A stretch of 64,000 nucleotides of DNA from Arthrobacter sp. UNC362MFTsu5.1 (GTDB lineage: Bacteria; Actinomycetota; Actinomycetes; Actinomycetales; Micrococcaceae). Below are positions 8,211-20,343 of this stretch, piece by piece. Position numbers and translations under genes: made by a program. Numbering within the stretch: the stretch's first letter is position 1; the number at the start of each line of letters is the position of its first letter. The notes under the pieces are model-generated. The model was not told the origin of the DNA. It saw only the letters and a list, made by a program, of their open reading frames with translations, and ran no database searches. The stretch is from positions 62,001 through 126,000 of the forward strand of contig NZ_JMLE01000013.1 of assembly GCF_000685965.1 (NCBI RefSeq). The letters are read 5' to 3'.

Positions 8211-9653
8211 TCAGCATTCGACGACGTTGACGGCGAGGCCGCCCATCGCGGTTTCCTTGTATTTGGAGGACATGTCCTTGCCGGTCTCGCGCATGGTCAC
8301 GATCACCTCGTCCAGGGACACCCGGTGCGTCCCGTCACCCCAGAGCGCCATCTTCGCGGCGTTGATCGCCTTCGCGGCCGCGATCGCGTTCCGCTCAATA
8401 CACGGAATCTGCACCAAACCGCCGATCGGATCACACGTCAGCCCCAGATTGTGCTCCATCGCGATCTCCGCCGCGTTCTCCACCTGCTGGGGCGTCCCGC
8501 CCATCACCTCCGCCAAACCGGCAGCGGCCATCGAAGACGCCGAACCCACCTCACCCTGGCAACCCACCTCCGCCCCCGAAATCGAGGCCTGCTCCTTGTA
8601 CAACACCCCCACCGCACCCGCGGCCAGCAGGAACTTCACCACCACATCATCCCGGTCCGCCTGCGTCGCCTGATCCATCCCCGGCGCGAAATGCAGCGCG
8701 TAATACAACACCGCCGGAATGATCCCGGCCGCACCGTTCGTCGGGGCCGTGACCACCCGCCCGCCCGAAGCGTTCTCCTCATTCACCGCCAGCGCGATCA
8801 GGTTCACCCATTCCTGCCAGTACTTCGGATCCCGGTACTCCGGATCCTGCCGGCCCGCATCCTGGTCACGGGTCTCCTTCAGGAGGCGTTCGTGCCAGTC
8901 CGGAGCCCGGCGCCGGACCTTCAAACCGCCCGGCAGCAGGCCTTCACGCTTCAGGGACACCGCCACGCACTCCTCCATCACGGAGTAAATGTGCAGCAGC
9001 CCCGCCCGGATCTCCTCCTCGGACCGGGACGCCCGCTCGTTCACGAACATGATCTCCCCGATGGACAAACCCTTGGACTGGCACCGGCCCAGCAACTCCG
9101 CCGCCGTACGGAACGGCAACGGCAGCTCCTTCTTCGACTCCTCCAGCTCCTGCTGCGCCGCGTCCTCCTCGCCCTCACGGACAATGAACCCGCCGCCCAC
9201 CGAGAAGAACGTCGCCGCATGCAGCACCTCACCGGCAGCATCCGTGACCGTAAACGTCATCCCGTTCGTATGCCGCGGCAGGACCGTCAACGGCCGCAGC
9301 ACCATATCCTTCACCCCGTACTCCAGGGCCACCCCGCCACCATCAACAGCACCGGCCAGCTGCAGCTTCCCGGACTCCGCGATCGCCGCCAGCCGCTCCT
9401 CCACCTCCGCCGGCAGGATCTTCTCCGGATGGAAACCCTCCAACCCCAGCAGGATCGCCGTCATCGTCCCATGACCGTGCCCGGTCGCGGCGAGCGAGCC
9501 ATACAAATCCACCCGCAACCCCGCCACCCTCGCCAGGTCACCGGAGGACCGAAGCTCCTCGGCGAACACCGCCGCAGCACGCATCGGACCCACCGTATGC
9601 GAACTCGACGGCCCAATCCCGATGGAAAAAAGATCAAACACACCAACAGCCAT
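8211..9653 (-). CDS. sdaA: L-serine ammonia-lyase (single-chain, iron-sulfur)
   Basis: Converts L-serine to pyruvate and ammonia. At 480 residues it is the fused one-chain form: beta domain first ([19 protein letters not shown] near 8-26), then the alpha domain carrying the cluster-binding cysteines in [16 protein letters not shown] and IPCIERNA. Placed downstream of glyA, it can drain serine made by serine hydroxymethyltransferase into pyruvate, linking glycine breakdown to central metabolism. A strong hairpin between glyA and sdaA suggests that sdaA has at least partly separate transcription. GAGGAA lies upstream of the ATG. Confidence 0.95.
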   Translation of the reverse strand: MAVGVFDLFSIGIGPSSSHTVGPMRAAAVFAEELRSSGDLARVAGLRVDLYGSLAATGHGHGTMTAILLGLEGFHPEKILPAEVEERLAAIAESGKLQLAGAVDGGGVALEYGVKDMVLRPLTVLPRHTNGMTFTVTDAAGEVLHAATFFSVGGGFIVREGEEDAAQQELEESKKELPLPFRTAAELLGRCQSKGLSIGEIMFVNERASRSEEEIRAGLLHIYSVMEECVAVSLKREGLLPGGLKVRRRAPDWHERLLKETRDQDAGRQDPEYRDPKYWQEWVNLIALAVNEENASGGRVVTAPTNGAAGIIPAVLYYALHFAPGMDQATQADRDDVVVKFLLAAGAVGVLYKEQASISGAEVGCQGEVGSASSMAAAGLAEVMGGTPQQVENAAEIAMEHNLGLTCDPIGGLVQIPCIERNAIAAAKAINAAKMALWGDGTHRVSLDEVIVTMRETGKDMSSKYKETAMGGLAVNVVEC

Positions 9654-9745
9654 GGCCGGGGTTCCTCACTAGGTCTAACTGTGGTCCGGCAGATGGTCCT
9701 GCCGGAAGGCAGCGCACCAACCGGTCGGCGGCGCACTGCCGGATA

Positions 9746-9788
9746 CACGACGACGGGCGGCAGCTTATGGCGGCCGCCCGGCGTCGTG
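9746..9788 (-). terminator. Hairpin between glyA and sdaA
   Basis: The arms CACGACG-A-CGGGCGG (9746-9760) and CCGCCCG-G-CGTCGTG (9774-9788) pair over 14 base pairs with one mismatch and a 13-nt loop. It lies 25 nt after the glyA stop. There is no clear T-tract, so it may be an attenuating or processing hairpin rather than a full terminator. Confidence 0.65.
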
Positions 9789-9812
9789 ATCTCTACTTCT
9801 GTAATACGGCCT

Positions 9813-11144
9813 CTAGGCGAGGTTGGCAACCGAGGGGTAGAGCGGGTGGGCGGCGGCGAGGGCCTCCACCCGTGAGCGCAGGCCGGAAAGGTCCGCGCCG
9901 GCGTCGGCAATCAGCGCCTCGGCGATGATGTCCGCCACCTCGGCGAAGGCTGCTTCGCCGAAACCACGGGTCGCGAGGGCCGGGGTGCCGATGCGCAGTC
10001 CCGAGGTGACCATCGGCGGCCTCGGGTCGAACGGCACGGCGTTGCGGTTCACGGTGATGTCGATTTCCGCGAGGCGGTCCTCCGCCTGCTGGCCGTCGAG
10101 TTCGCAGTTGCGCAGGTCCACCAGGACCAGGTGGACGTCGGTGCCGCCGGAGATCACGTTAATCCCCTTGGCGGTGACGTCCGGCTGGACCAGGCGGTCG
10201 GCGAGGATCCGGGCACCGGCCAGGACGCGTTCCTGGCGTTCCTTGAACTCCGGGGACGCGGCGATCTTGAAGGCCACGGCTTTGCCGGCAATGACGTGCT
10301 CCAGCGGGCCGCCCTGCTGGCCGGGGAACACTGCCGAGTTGATCTTCTTGGCGATGTCGGCGTCGTTGGAGAGGATGATGCCGCCGCGCGGACCGGCGAG
10401 GGTCTTGTGCGTGGTGGAGGTGACCACGTGGGCGTGGGGCACCGGTGACGGGTGCAGTCCGGCGGCGACGAGCCCGGCGAAGTGCGCCATGTCCACCATC
10501 AGGTAGGCGCCCACGGAGTCGGCGATCCGGCGGAACTCGGCAAAGTCCAGCTGCCGGGCGTAGGCGGACCAGCCGGCGACGATCAGCTGCGGCTTGTGCT
10601 CCTGGGCCAGGCGCTCCACCTCGGCCATGTCGATCCGGTGGTCCTCTTCGCGGACCTGGTACGGGATGACGTTGTACAGGCGGCCGGAGAAGTTGATCCG
10701 CATGCCGTGGGTCAGGTGACCGCCGTGGGCCAGGTTCAGGCCCATGATGGTGTCCCCCGGCTTGATCAGCGCGTGCATCACCGAGGCGTTGGCCTGCGCA
10801 CCGGAGTGCGGCTGCACGTTCGCGTACTCGGCACCGAACAGGGCCTTCACCCGGTCGATGGCCAGCTGTTCGACGACGTCAACGTGCTCGCAGCCGCCGT
10901 AGTAGCGCTTGCCGGGGTAGCCCTCTGCGTACTTGTTGGTAAGGACCGAACCTTGCGCCTGCATGACGGCCTTCGCGGTGTGATTCTCCGAGGCGATCAT
11001 TTCCAGGCCGGTGCGCTGGCGGCCCAGCTCGTCGTCGATCTTCGCCGCGATCTCCGGGTCCAGGGCGGACAGGTCCGCGTCCAGGGACGGGGAGACTACC
11101 TGCTCGAACGCGACAGTGCCTGCAGCGGCCGTTGCGCCGCTCAC
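9813..11144 (-). CDS. glyA: Serine hydroxymethyltransferase
   Basis: PLP enzyme interconverting serine plus tetrahydrofolate with glycine plus methylene-tetrahydrofolate. It has 443 residues. The PLP lysine is in [34 protein letters not shown] and HSGAQAN, which bind substrate and cofactor, are present. The start overlaps the gcvH stop by 4 nt (ATGA), so translation is coupled. Clustered with the glycine cleavage genes, it uses the methylene-tetrahydrofolate they release. Confidence 0.97.
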   Translation of the reverse strand: MSGATAAAGTVAFEQVVSPSLDADLSALDPEIAAKIDDELGRQRTGLEMIASENHTAKAVMQAQGSVLTNKYAEGYPGKRYYGGCEHVDVVEQLAIDRVKALFGAEYANVQPHSGAQANASVMHALIKPGDTIMGLNLAHGGHLTHGMRINFSGRLYNVIPYQVREEDHRIDMAEVERLAQEHKPQLIVAGWSAYARQLDFAEFRRIADSVGAYLMVDMAHFAGLVAAGLHPSPVPHAHVVTSTTHKTLAGPRGGIILSNDADIAKKINSAVFPGQQGGPLEHVIAGKAVAFKIAASPEFKERQERVLAGARILADRLVQPDVTAKGINVISGGTDVHLVLVDLRNCELDGQQAEDRLAEIDITVNRNAVPFDPRPPMVTSGLRIGTPALATRGFGEAAFAEVADIIAEALIADAGADLSGLRSRVEALAAAHPLYPSVANLA

Positions 11145-11524
11145 AGCTCGCCGCCGTTCTTGGCAGCGTATTCCTCAGCGGAAAGCAGCGGGCCGTCGGA
11201 GTCTGCGGCCACCTTGAAGAGCCAGCCGGCACCGTACGGATCGCTGTTGATCAGTGCGGGGTCGTCGACGACGGCGGAGTTGGTTTCCGTGACCTCGCCG
11301 GTGACCGGGGAGTACAGGTCAGAGACGGACTTGGTGGACTCGACCTCGCCGCAGGTCTCCCCTGCGGTCACGGTGGAGCCGACCTCGGGCAGGTCAACGT
11401 AGACGATGTCGCCGAGGGCGTCCGTGGCCACGGCGGAAATGCCGATGGACACAAGGTTGCCGGCCTCGCGGGCAACCCACTCGTGCTCGTCGGAGTACTG
11501 CAGTTCAGCGGCTACTTTTGCCAT
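11141..11524 (-). CDS. gcvH: Glycine cleavage system H protein
   Basis: Lipoyl carrier protein of 127 residues that shuttles the aminomethyl group from GcvP to GcvT. The lipoylated lysine lies in [14 protein letters not shown]. The ATG at 11524 has AAGGAA upstream; the open frame continues to 11614 without conserved sequence. Unlike the usual tight gcvP-gcvT-gcvH order, a 473-bp non-coding stretch separates it from gcvT, so it may also have its own promoter. Confidence 0.96.
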   Translation of the reverse strand: MAKVAAELQYSDEHEWVAREAGNLVSIGISAVATDALGDIVYVDLPEVGSTVTAGETCGEVESTKSVSDLYSPVTGEVTETNSAVVDDPALINSDPYGAGWLFKVAADSDGPLLSAEEYAAKNGGEL

Positions 11525-11997
11525 GGTGTTCCTTAATCTCGTTACTTGTGTGGTCGGGTGGGGAGGCGGGTGACCGAATTCCTCCGCGTGCTGCTCCTTG
11601 TCGCTCTGACGCACGCTTCCGGAATCCGCTCACCCGCCGTCTCCGGCCGTCAGTTCCGGTGGGGAACCAACGGCATTGAAAGATAAAACAGTGGTTCAGC
11701 ACCAAGCAGGCTGCCCGGGTTTCGGCAAGCTCAACCCCCAATGATCGAGCTTGCCAGGCGGCACATCCCCCAGCACCTTTGGCTTGCGAAGGCGCCGGAA
11801 CCCGTTGCGGGTCCGGGTGTGTCGGTTCCGCAGAAGAGAGCTTCCGGCCCCTCGGGGCTGGCATCCGGAAGCGTGCGTCCAAGGGAGCGTCACGTCCGCC
11901 CAGCGGGCGTCTACGCGACCGAGCACGCGGAGGATGTCAGCCCCGACGGGCCAAACGGAGCCAGGAGCGGCACCGGGACCCGGGAGCCAGCCTAGGG
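11525..11997. other. Non-coding spacer between gcvT and gcvH with inverted repeats
   Basis: No convincing gene. It contains (i) a perfect 9-bp inverted repeat, GGCAAGCTC at 11724-11732 and GAGCTTGCC at 11747-11755, resembling REP-like elements of Arthrobacter genomes; (ii) a hairpin GCTTCCGG (11840-11847) / CCGGAAGC (11865-11872); (iii) a long-range inverted repeat, ACGCACGCTTCCGG at 11609-11622 matched by its exact complement at 11865-11878. It looks like inserted repetitive sequence, possibly also carrying a promoter for gcvH-glyA. A second glycine aptamer was looked for here and not found. Confidence 0.7.
11724..11755. repeat. REP-like palindrome
   Basis: Perfect 9-bp arms (GGCAAGCTC and GAGCTTGCC) around a 14-nt loop, preceded by TTTC. 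A related half-element, TTTCGACAGGCTCAATC, occurs near 45356-45372 and forms the 3' end of a coding region. That such sequences are dispersed in Arthrobacter genomes is recollection, not checked here. Confidence 0.6.
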
Positions 11998-13146
11998 TTA
12001 CTTTTGGCGCTTGTAGAAAGGCAGTGCGACAACTTCGAACGGCTCTGCCTTGCCGCGCAGGTCGATGTCCAGGGCGGTGCCCACCTCGGAGTGCTCGACG
12101 TCGACATAGGCAAGCGCCACAGGGTAACCAAGGGTGGGGCTCGGCTGGCCGGAGGTCACTTCGCCAACCACGTTGCCGTCCTTGAGGACCGGGTAGTGGC
12201 CGCGGCCGGCACGCCGGCCAAGGCCCTTGAGGCCCACGAGCCTGCGCCCGCTCGTGGAGCCGGCACCGCCCGCCTTGAGTGCTTCCAGTGCGGCACGGCC
12301 CACGAAGTCGCTTTCCTTGGCGAGCGAGACAACCGGGCCGAGGCCTGCTGCGTAGGGGTTGCCTTCGCGGGAGAGCTCGTTGCCGTAGAGCGGCATGCCG
12401 GCTTCGAGGCGCAGCGAGTCGCGGCACGCCAGTCCGGCGGGAACCAGTTCGCCTTCCTCGGCGACGGCTTCGATGGCCTGCCACAGGGCGGCGGCGTCAT
12501 CGTTGTCCACGAAGATTTCGAAGCCGTCTTCACCGGTGTACCCGGTGCGGGCCAGCAGGAGGTCCTTGCTGCTGCCGGCCACCATGAAGGGAACTTCCAC
12601 GGCCGCGTAGTACTTCAGGCCGGTGACCAGCTCGTGCTGTGCCGCGGGGACCAGGCGAAGCAGGATGGCTTCGGCCTTGGGACCCTGGACGGCGACCAGC
12701 GAGGTCGCGGCGGACGCGTCCTGAACGACGACGTCGAAGTTCGCTGCCCGTTCCGCCAGTGCTGCGGCAACCACCACGGCGTTGCCGGCGTTGGGCACTA
12801 CCAGGAACTTGTCGGTGCCATCTTCAGCCGCGGGGCGACGGTACGTGATCAGGTCGTCGATGATGCCGCCGTCTTCCTGGCAGATCAGCGAGTACTTGGC
12901 CTTGCCCACGGACATGGCGGAGATCTTTCCGACCAGGGCGTAGTCCAGGAACGCTGCGGCGTCCGGGCCGGTGACCCAGACTTCGCCCATGTGGGAGAGG
13001 TCGAACAGGCCGGCGGCGTTGCGGACGGCGTGGTGTTCGGCCAGCTCGGAGGAGTATTTCAGGGGCATCTGCCAGCCACCGAAGTCGGTGAAGGATGCGC
13101 CCAGTTTCTTGTGCTCTTCGTAGAGCGCGGTGTAGTTCTCAGTCAT
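11998..13146 (-). CDS. gcvT: Glycine cleavage system T protein (aminomethyltransferase)
   Basis: Transfers the methylene group from aminomethyl-lipoyl H protein to tetrahydrofolate, releasing ammonia. It has 382 residues with the GCV_T fold; MPLKYSSELAEHHAVRNAAGLFDLSHMGE near the N-terminus and GYTGEDGFEIFV in the middle are family landmarks. It starts 11 nt after the gcvP stop, so both are on one transcript controlled by the upstream riboswitch. Confidence 0.96.
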   Translation of the reverse strand: MTENYTALYEEHKKLGASFTDFGGWQMPLKYSSELAEHHAVRNAAGLFDLSHMGEVWVTGPDAAAFLDYALVGKISAMSVGKAKYSLICQEDGGIIDDLITYRRPAAEDGTDKFLVVPNAGNAVVVAAALAERAANFDVVVQDASAATSLVAVQGPKAEAILLRLVPAAQHELVTGLKYYAAVEVPFMVAGSSKDLLLARTGYTGEDGFEIFVDNDDAAALWQAIEAVAEEGELVPAGLACRDSLRLEAGMPLYGNELSREGNPYAAGLGPVVSLAKESDFVGRAALEALKAGGAGSTSGRRLVGLKGLGRRAGRGHYPVLKDGNVVGEVTSGQPSPTLGYPVALAYVDVEHSEVGTALDIDLRGKAEPFEVVALPFYKRQK

Positions 13147-13157
13147 CGGGGGAATCC

Positions 13158-16010
<2,853 letters not shown>

Positions 16011-16049
16011 GAAGGAACTCCATTACTAATGGCGGCGCAGGGTACGCCG

Positions 16050-16305
16050 CAGTGGTCCGGGTTCCTCCCCGCTCTGTATTGGACCTGAGAGTTTCCGCAT
16101 TGCCGTGCTTTCGCATGGCTCAGCTTGCACCGTCGGTGAGCAGGGCGTGTCCGGCGTTGTTGACTCCAACAAATGTTGGGGCACAACGGACAGCCTGCTG
16201 CTTTCCAGAGTTGCCTCGCCGCGGCGGTACGTGGGCCTGAGAGATTCCTGGGGAGGATTTGCTCCTACGGCGCCTGCTTGTACCTACTTGCAGAACTCTC
16301 CCGCC
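16050..16305 (-). ncRNA. Tandem glycine riboswitch
   Basis: Leader of gcvP on the minus strand. Aptamer I (about 16233-16302) starts with GGGAGAG, contains the GCGCCG-AGGAGCAAA core and closes with CTCTCAGGCCC. Aptamer II (about 16066-16160) has GACGGTGCAAGCTGAGCC and CTCTCAGGTCC-AATACAGAGCGGGGAGG. The two-aptamer arrangement before gcv genes is the classical glycine-sensing switch that turns expression on with excess glycine. Boundaries are approximate. Confidence 0.92.
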
Positions 16306-16459
16306 GCAGATCAAAGGCATATTTAGTTAGCGGTGACAACAGTCACAGCTGCAATTGTCCTACGTAGGAGTCCAGTCTGCAAACTCCGCATCGCGCCCGC
16401 CGCCGCGTTACGGCCTGAGTTGCGAAGCGGGCCGCCAGCGGCCTCGGCAGGCACGGCGG

Positions 16460-16999
16460 TCAGCCGCGGAGCCGCTCGACGGCGGCCAGCAGGCTGTCGA
16501 CGTCGCCACTCATTTCCGGCGGGGCGGCACCGGGACCGCTGGCCAGCATGGCATTGAAATAGAGTCCGTCACCCATGTACAGCACGGCCTTTGCCATGGC
16601 CGGGCCGACGTCACCGGCCAGCAGCTCCAGCCAGCTCCCCTGGACAGCCGCGAAACGGTGCAGCGTCTCCTCGTGCGCCACTTCGGCGAGCCGCGTGGCA
16701 GCCACAAAGACCCGGTCCAACGGAGTGTCCGCCCAGAGCGAGGACCTGATGAAGTAGGCCGCCGCTCCTTCCGGAGCCTTCGCCATGGTGTCCAGATCCC
16801 GCGCGACCAGCACGTCCATGCGCTCGAGCAGGGCCGAAATCATGGCTTCCTTGTTCGGGAAGTGGTACAGCAGTCCCCCCTTGGACACGCCGGCGCGCCT
16901 GGCGACGGCATCCAGCGTGGCGGCGCGCTCGCCCACTTCGATCAGAAGGGATTCAAAGGCGTCGAGCACGGCTTCGCGTGCGACGGGTTTTCTGGCCAT
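16460..16999 (-). CDS. TetR-family transcriptional repressor
   Basis: Regulator of 179 residues. The N-terminal TetR helix-turn-helix (about 6-52) reads ATLDAVARRAGVSKGGLLYHFPNKEAM; the C-terminal half is an all-helical ligand-binding domain. ATG at 16999 with AGGAA upstream; an earlier ATG at 17011 is less likely. It is divergent from a drug-exporter-type MFS gene, and a perfect inverted repeat lies between them, so it most likely represses both genes until an exporter substrate binds. Confidence 0.9.
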   Translation of the reverse strand: MARKPVAREAVLDAFESLLIEVGERAATLDAVARRAGVSKGGLLYHFPNKEAMISALLERMDVLVARDLDTMAKAPEGAAAYFIRSSLWADTPLDRVFVAATRLAEVAHEETLHRFAAVQGSWLELLAGDVGPAMAKAVLYMGDGLYFNAMLASGPGAAPPEMSGDVDSLLAAVERLRG

Positions 17000-17041
17000 G
17001 GTTCCTATCATGCCCGGTGCTCCGGGCTCATTTCTTAACTA

Positions 17042-17057
17042 TACCGTCCAGACGGTA
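17042..17057. promoter_or_regulatory. TetR operator between divergent repressor and exporter
   Basis: Perfect inverted repeat TACCGTC-CA-GACGGTA (7-bp arms, 2-bp spacer) in the 69-bp divergent gap, 11 bp before the MFS start codon. The size and symmetry fit a TetR dimer site. Its closeness to the ATG means it must overlap the core promoter or start site of the MFS gene. Confidence 0.8.
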
Positions 17058-17068
17058 CAGTTATTGGC

Positions 17069-18691
17069 ATGGGAAACTCATCCTCAACCTCGACGCCGGC
17101 AACCCGTCACCTCACAGCCGGCCCGGCCCGGCACCCTGCCGCCGCTCCTGCCGCTGCCGGCGGCCGGCCGGCCGCTACGAACCGGGGCCGCGACTGGCTG
17201 GCCCTGGCGCTACTGATGTTCCCGGTGCTGCTGGTTGCCGTGGACAACACCGCGCTGACATTTGCGTTGCCTGCCATCGCCCGCAGCCTGGAACCCACCG
17301 GCGTTCAACTGCTGTGGATTGTTGATGCCTACCCGCTGGTCCTGGCCGGACTACTGGTTGCCATGGGGAGTTTCGGTGACAGGATCGGCCGCCGCCGGCT
17401 CCTGCTGATCGGCAGCACCGGCTTTGCCGCGGTGTCCGCTGCCACTGCATTCGCCCCGAGCGCGGAAATGTTGATCGCCGGCCGCGCGGCACTGGGCTTC
17501 TTCGGGGCGATGCTCATGCCTTCCACCCTGTCCCTGATCCGCAACATCTTCCCGGACGCAAACCGGCGCCGGCTGGCGATCGCCATCTGGGCGGCAGGGT
17601 TCTCCGGCGGCGCCGCACTGGGACCGATCTTCGGCGGCTGGCTCGTGGAGCAGTACTGGTGGGGAGCGATCCTGTTGGTGGCAGTGCCCATCATGCTGCC
17701 CATCCTGGTCCTCGGCCCCGTCCTCATTCCCGAGTCCAGGGATCCCCGGCCCGGATCGGTGGATGGTGCCAGCATCGTCCTCTCGCTGCTGACCATGGTT
17801 CCGCTGGTCTACGGCATCAAGTCATTGGCTACGGAAGGTTTCGGCGCCGCGTCGGCCGCGGCCATCGGCGGTGGACTCGTGATCGGATATGCCTTTGTCC
17901 GGCGCCAGAAGAGGCTGACCAGCCCGCTGCTGGACATTAGCCTCTTCGGAAACAGGATTTTCAGCACGGCCATCACCGCCAACGTGCTGGCCCTGTTTTC
18001 GTTCAACGGCTTCATCCTGTTCCTGGCCCAGCACCTCCAGCTGCTGGAGGGCCAGCGGCCCACGGAGGCCGGGATCGCCATGATCCCCGCACTGGTTGCC
18101 ACGGTGGTTGCCGGCCTGCTGGTGGTGCCGCTGGTGCGGAAAGTCCGGCCCGGCTTTGTGGTGGCCGGCGGCCTTTCCCTGAGCGCCACCGGCTATTTCA
18201 TGGTGGCGTTCGGGGACCATTCGGGCGGGCCGGCCCTCTTGCTGGGTGCGCTCCTGGTCCTGGCCCTGGGCGTGGGGGCAGCCGAGACGATTTCCAACGA
18301 CATGATCCTGGGGTCCGTGCCACCGGAGAAGTCAGGAGCGGCTGCCGCTATCTCAGAGACCGGCTACGAGATTGGCTCGCTGCTGGGCACGGCCGTGCTC
18401 GGCTCGATCCTGACCGCGTCGTACCAGCGGAACCTGGTCCTGCCGGAGGGACTCGCTGCTTCCAGCCCCGGAGGTGCGGCCGAGGGGATTGCCCACGCCC
18501 GGGAGACCCTCGCCGGGTCCATGGAGCTCGCGCATTCGCTCCCCGGGCCGCTGGCGGACGCCCTGACGTCCGCCGCCCGGGTTGCCTTTGAGTCGGGCGT
18601 CCACGTGACGGCGTCCATCGGGCTGGTGCTGATGGCGGGGGCGGCAGTCCTTGTCGCCGTCGTACTCCGCGGAGTGCCGAAGGCGGCGTAG
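17069..18691 (+). CDS. MFS multidrug exporter, DHA2 (QacA/SmvA-like) family
   Basis: Proton-coupled exporter of 540 residues with 14 predicted membrane spans. After a polar, alanine-rich 45-residue N-terminus, span 1 contains the family motif LLVAVDNTALTFALPAI, and the loop motif A is GSFGDRIGRRR (about 112-122). It ends 11 nt from the convergent SRPBCC gene. No ribosome-binding site is visible before the ATG; the message may be leaderless. Controlled by the divergent TetR repressor. Confidence 0.9.
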   Translation: MGNSSSTSTPATRHLTAGPARHPAAAPAAAGGRPAATNRGRDWLALALLMFPVLLVAVDNTALTFALPAIARSLEPTGVQLLWIVDAYPLVLAGLLVAMGSFGDRIGRRRLLLIGSTGFAAVSAATAFAPSAEMLIAGRAALGFFGAMLMPSTLSLIRNIFPDANRRRLAIAIWAAGFSGGAALGPIFGGWLVEQYWWGAILLVAVPIMLPILVLGPVLIPESRDPRPGSVDGASIVLSLLTMVPLVYGIKSLATEGFGAASAAAIGGGLVIGYAFVRRQKRLTSPLLDISLFGNRIFSTAITANVLALFSFNGFILFLAQHLQLLEGQRPTEAGIAMIPALVATVVAGLLVVPLVRKVRPGFVVAGGLSLSATGYFMVAFGDHSGGPALLLGALLVLALGVGAAETISNDMILGSVPPEKSGAAAAISETGYEIGSLLGTAVLGSILTASYQRNLVLPEGLAASSPGGAAEGIAHARETLAGSMELAHSLPGPLADALTSAARVAFESGVHVTASIGLVLMAGAAVLVAVVLRGVPKAA

Positions 18692-18702
18692 CACCGCCCG
18701 CT

Positions 18703-19158
18703 TCAGCCTTCGACGAAGGCCTGGAGGGCGTCCAGCAGGCCGCTGAACCCTTCCTCCCGGCCCGCGGCCTGGTCCTCTTCGGTGAAGTAGGCACCCTGCT
18801 CCGTCAAGGTGAGCAGGGTGCCGTCGCCGTCGGGCGCCAGTTCCACCGTGCTGAGCGAAACGGACATGCGGCGTCCGTCGAGCAGCATTTCGTAGGTGAA
18901 GACGATCCGTTCGTTCTCCACGATGTCCTGGTACACCGCGTTCATGGTGGACACGAAACCGCCGGGCGGACCTCCGACATCGGTTTCCCTGCCGCCCTCG
19001 CGGAAATCGAGGCTGGACTCGCCCTGGGTCCATTCAGGCGGGCCGCCGAACCACTTTTTCTTGCTCGCAAAATCGGAAAAGGCGTGGAAAACGCGCGACG
19101 GCGGGGCGTTCAGCCTGCGTTCGAGGCTGAAGCTTGCGTGCGTGATGGGGGTTGCCAT
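18703..19158 (-). CDS. SRPBCC (AHSA1-like) domain protein
   Basis: Protein of 151 residues with the START-like SRPBCC fold: FSLERRLNAPPSRVFHAFSDFASKKKWFGGP at the N-terminus, a central acidic FREGGRE segment and a C-terminal helix ending in GLLDALQAFVEG. Such proteins bind small hydrophobic ligands. It lies 24 nt behind an ArsR regulator gene, a common operon type in actinobacteria; the ligand is unknown. Confidence 0.88.
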   Translation of the reverse strand: MATPITHASFSLERRLNAPPSRVFHAFSDFASKKKWFGGPPEWTQGESSLDFREGGRETDVGGPPGGFVSTMNAVYQDIVENERIVFTYEMLLDGRRMSVSLSTVELAPDGDGTLLTLTEQGAYFTEEDQAAGREEGFSGLLDALQAFVEG

Positions 19159-19182
19159 GGCGTACTCCTTCGTTTCTTGTTG

Positions 19183-19518
19183 CTAGGGCTTCTTGAGGAA
19201 GGCTTCCAGCCGGTCGAGGCGGCGTTCCAGGCCCGTCCTGCGCCTGCCCAGCCAGTCTTCCGCCAGCCGGACCGCCGCCGGTTCGATGCTGCAGCTGCGG
19301 ACCCTGCCGATCTTTTCGGTCCGGACCATGCCGCTGTGCTCGAGTACCTGCAGGTGCTGAACGATTGCGGGCAGGCTCATGGCGAAAGGCTTGGCGAGCT
19401 CCGAGACGGACGCCGGTCCCTCGCAGAGCCGGATGAGGATGGCCCTGCGGGTGGGGTCGGCGAGCGCCTGGAAAATAGCGTCGAGTTCCGCGCCGCCCGC
19501 CTCACGATTGTTAAGCAT
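19183..19518 (-). CDS. ArsR-family winged-helix regulator
   Basis: Regulator of 111 residues: IFQALADPTRRAILIRLCEG, then the recognition region VSELAKPFAMSLPAIVQHLQVLEHSGMV. No metal-binding Cys box (ELCVCDL-type) is seen, so it is probably of the non-metal class paired with SRPBCC proteins. ATG at 19518; the open frame beyond it runs into an unrelated hairpin. A 12-bp perfect palindrome touches the start codon and is the likely autoregulatory site. Confidence 0.88.
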   Translation of the reverse strand: MLNNREAGGAELDAIFQALADPTRRAILIRLCEGPASVSELAKPFAMSLPAIVQHLQVLEHSGMVRTEKIGRVRSCSIEPAAVRLAEDWLGRRRTGLERRLDRLEAFLKKP

Positions 19519-19530
19519 ATACTTAAGTAT
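19519..19530. promoter_or_regulatory. Palindrome at the arsR start
   Basis: ATACTTAAGTAT, a perfect 12-bp palindrome directly before the ArsR start codon. Position and symmetry fit an ArsR operator that would block the arsR-SRPBCC operon. Confidence 0.6.
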
Positions 19531-19602
19531 TCTCCGAAGTGTCCGGAAGTCAAGGGTTATGCGCTTGATCGAAGGGCAGCCAAAGGAAGCCCCCGCGGCA
19601 GC

Positions 19603-19647
19603 AGGGAAGCCCGGCGCCGGAAACACTGTCCGGCGCCGGGCTTCCCT
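19603..19647 (-). terminator. Perfect 19-bp hairpin downstream of dps
   Basis: Arms 19603-19621 and 19629-19647 are exact complements over 19 bp (core AAGCCCGGCGCC) with a 7-nt loop AACACTG. It lies 77 nt after the dps stop and is the likely terminator, although no long T-run follows. It also separates dps from the arsR promoter. Confidence 0.75.
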
Positions 19648-19723
19648 GGCGATGGCGGGCGGCCGGAGTCCCCGCGGTCCGCCTGGCTGCGGCGCTCTTG
19701 GCCGCCGAGCCTACCTGCTGTGC

Positions 19724-20203
19724 CTATTTACTGTCGGGCGTGGTCACGCTGGCCGACGCCTTCATGTTCTCCGCGCCCACCATCCAGGCGTACTGCTCGA
19801 GCTTCGAAATGAACTCATGAAGCAGGTCAGCCGTGGTGGGGTCTTCCTCGTCAACTTCATCGTGGACTTTGCGCATGGTGCCCACGGCCGCTTCGAGCGC
19901 CGCGACGATGCGGTCCACGGCATCCTTGGTGTTGATGAGCCCCTGCGGGAACTGCGCCAGGCTGGTGGTTTCCGCAACGGTGGCGCTGCGGCCGTCCGGC
20001 AGGGCGTGGAGTGCCCGCATGCGCTCAGCCATGTCGTCGGCGTAGTTCCGGGCGGCATCGATAATTTCGTCCAACTGCAGGTGGAGGTCGCGGAAGTTGG
20101 TTCCCACGATGTTCCAGTGGGCCTGTTTGCCTTGGATGTGCAGCTCAATCAGGTCCGCGAGCACAGCCTGCAGATTGTTGGTCAGCGTCGGTGATGCCTT
20201 CAT
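19724..20203 (-). CDS. dps: Dps-family iron-storage/DNA-protection protein
   Basis: Ferritin-like mini-ferritin of 159 residues. Ferroxidase residues are in KQAHWNIVGTNF (about 27-38), the following DLHLQLDEII, and YADDMAERM. Such proteins form 12-mers that oxidise and store iron with peroxide and protect DNA. The C-terminal tail is short. Monocistronic, with a strong hairpin after the stop. Confidence 0.92.
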   Translation of the reverse strand: MKASPTLTNNLQAVLADLIELHIQGKQAHWNIVGTNFRDLHLQLDEIIDAARNYADDMAERMRALHALPDGRSATVAETTSLAQFPQGLINTKDAVDRIVAALEAAVGTMRKVHDEVDEEDPTTADLLHEFISKLEQYAWMVGAENMKASASVTTPDSK

Positions 20204-20343
20204 TGATCCTCCTGGTGTCAGCGGTTTCTCGGGTAATTCGAAACTATCCCAGCCGCCACAGCGGCGCCACCGATTCTCGCGCGGGGCTTAACAAAATGAT
20301 GTTTGTTCATTTTTTCCTTGCCATGCGGCGGCGTGACGTGGAT

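Noticed and set aside
7794..9875. A 693-codon open frame on the plus strand.
   Set aside because: Antisense to sdaA, arginine- and histidine-rich with no recognisable domain.
11525..11997. Second glycine riboswitch before gcvH.
   Set aside because: The hairpins do not contain the conserved aptamer cores seen at 16050-16305.
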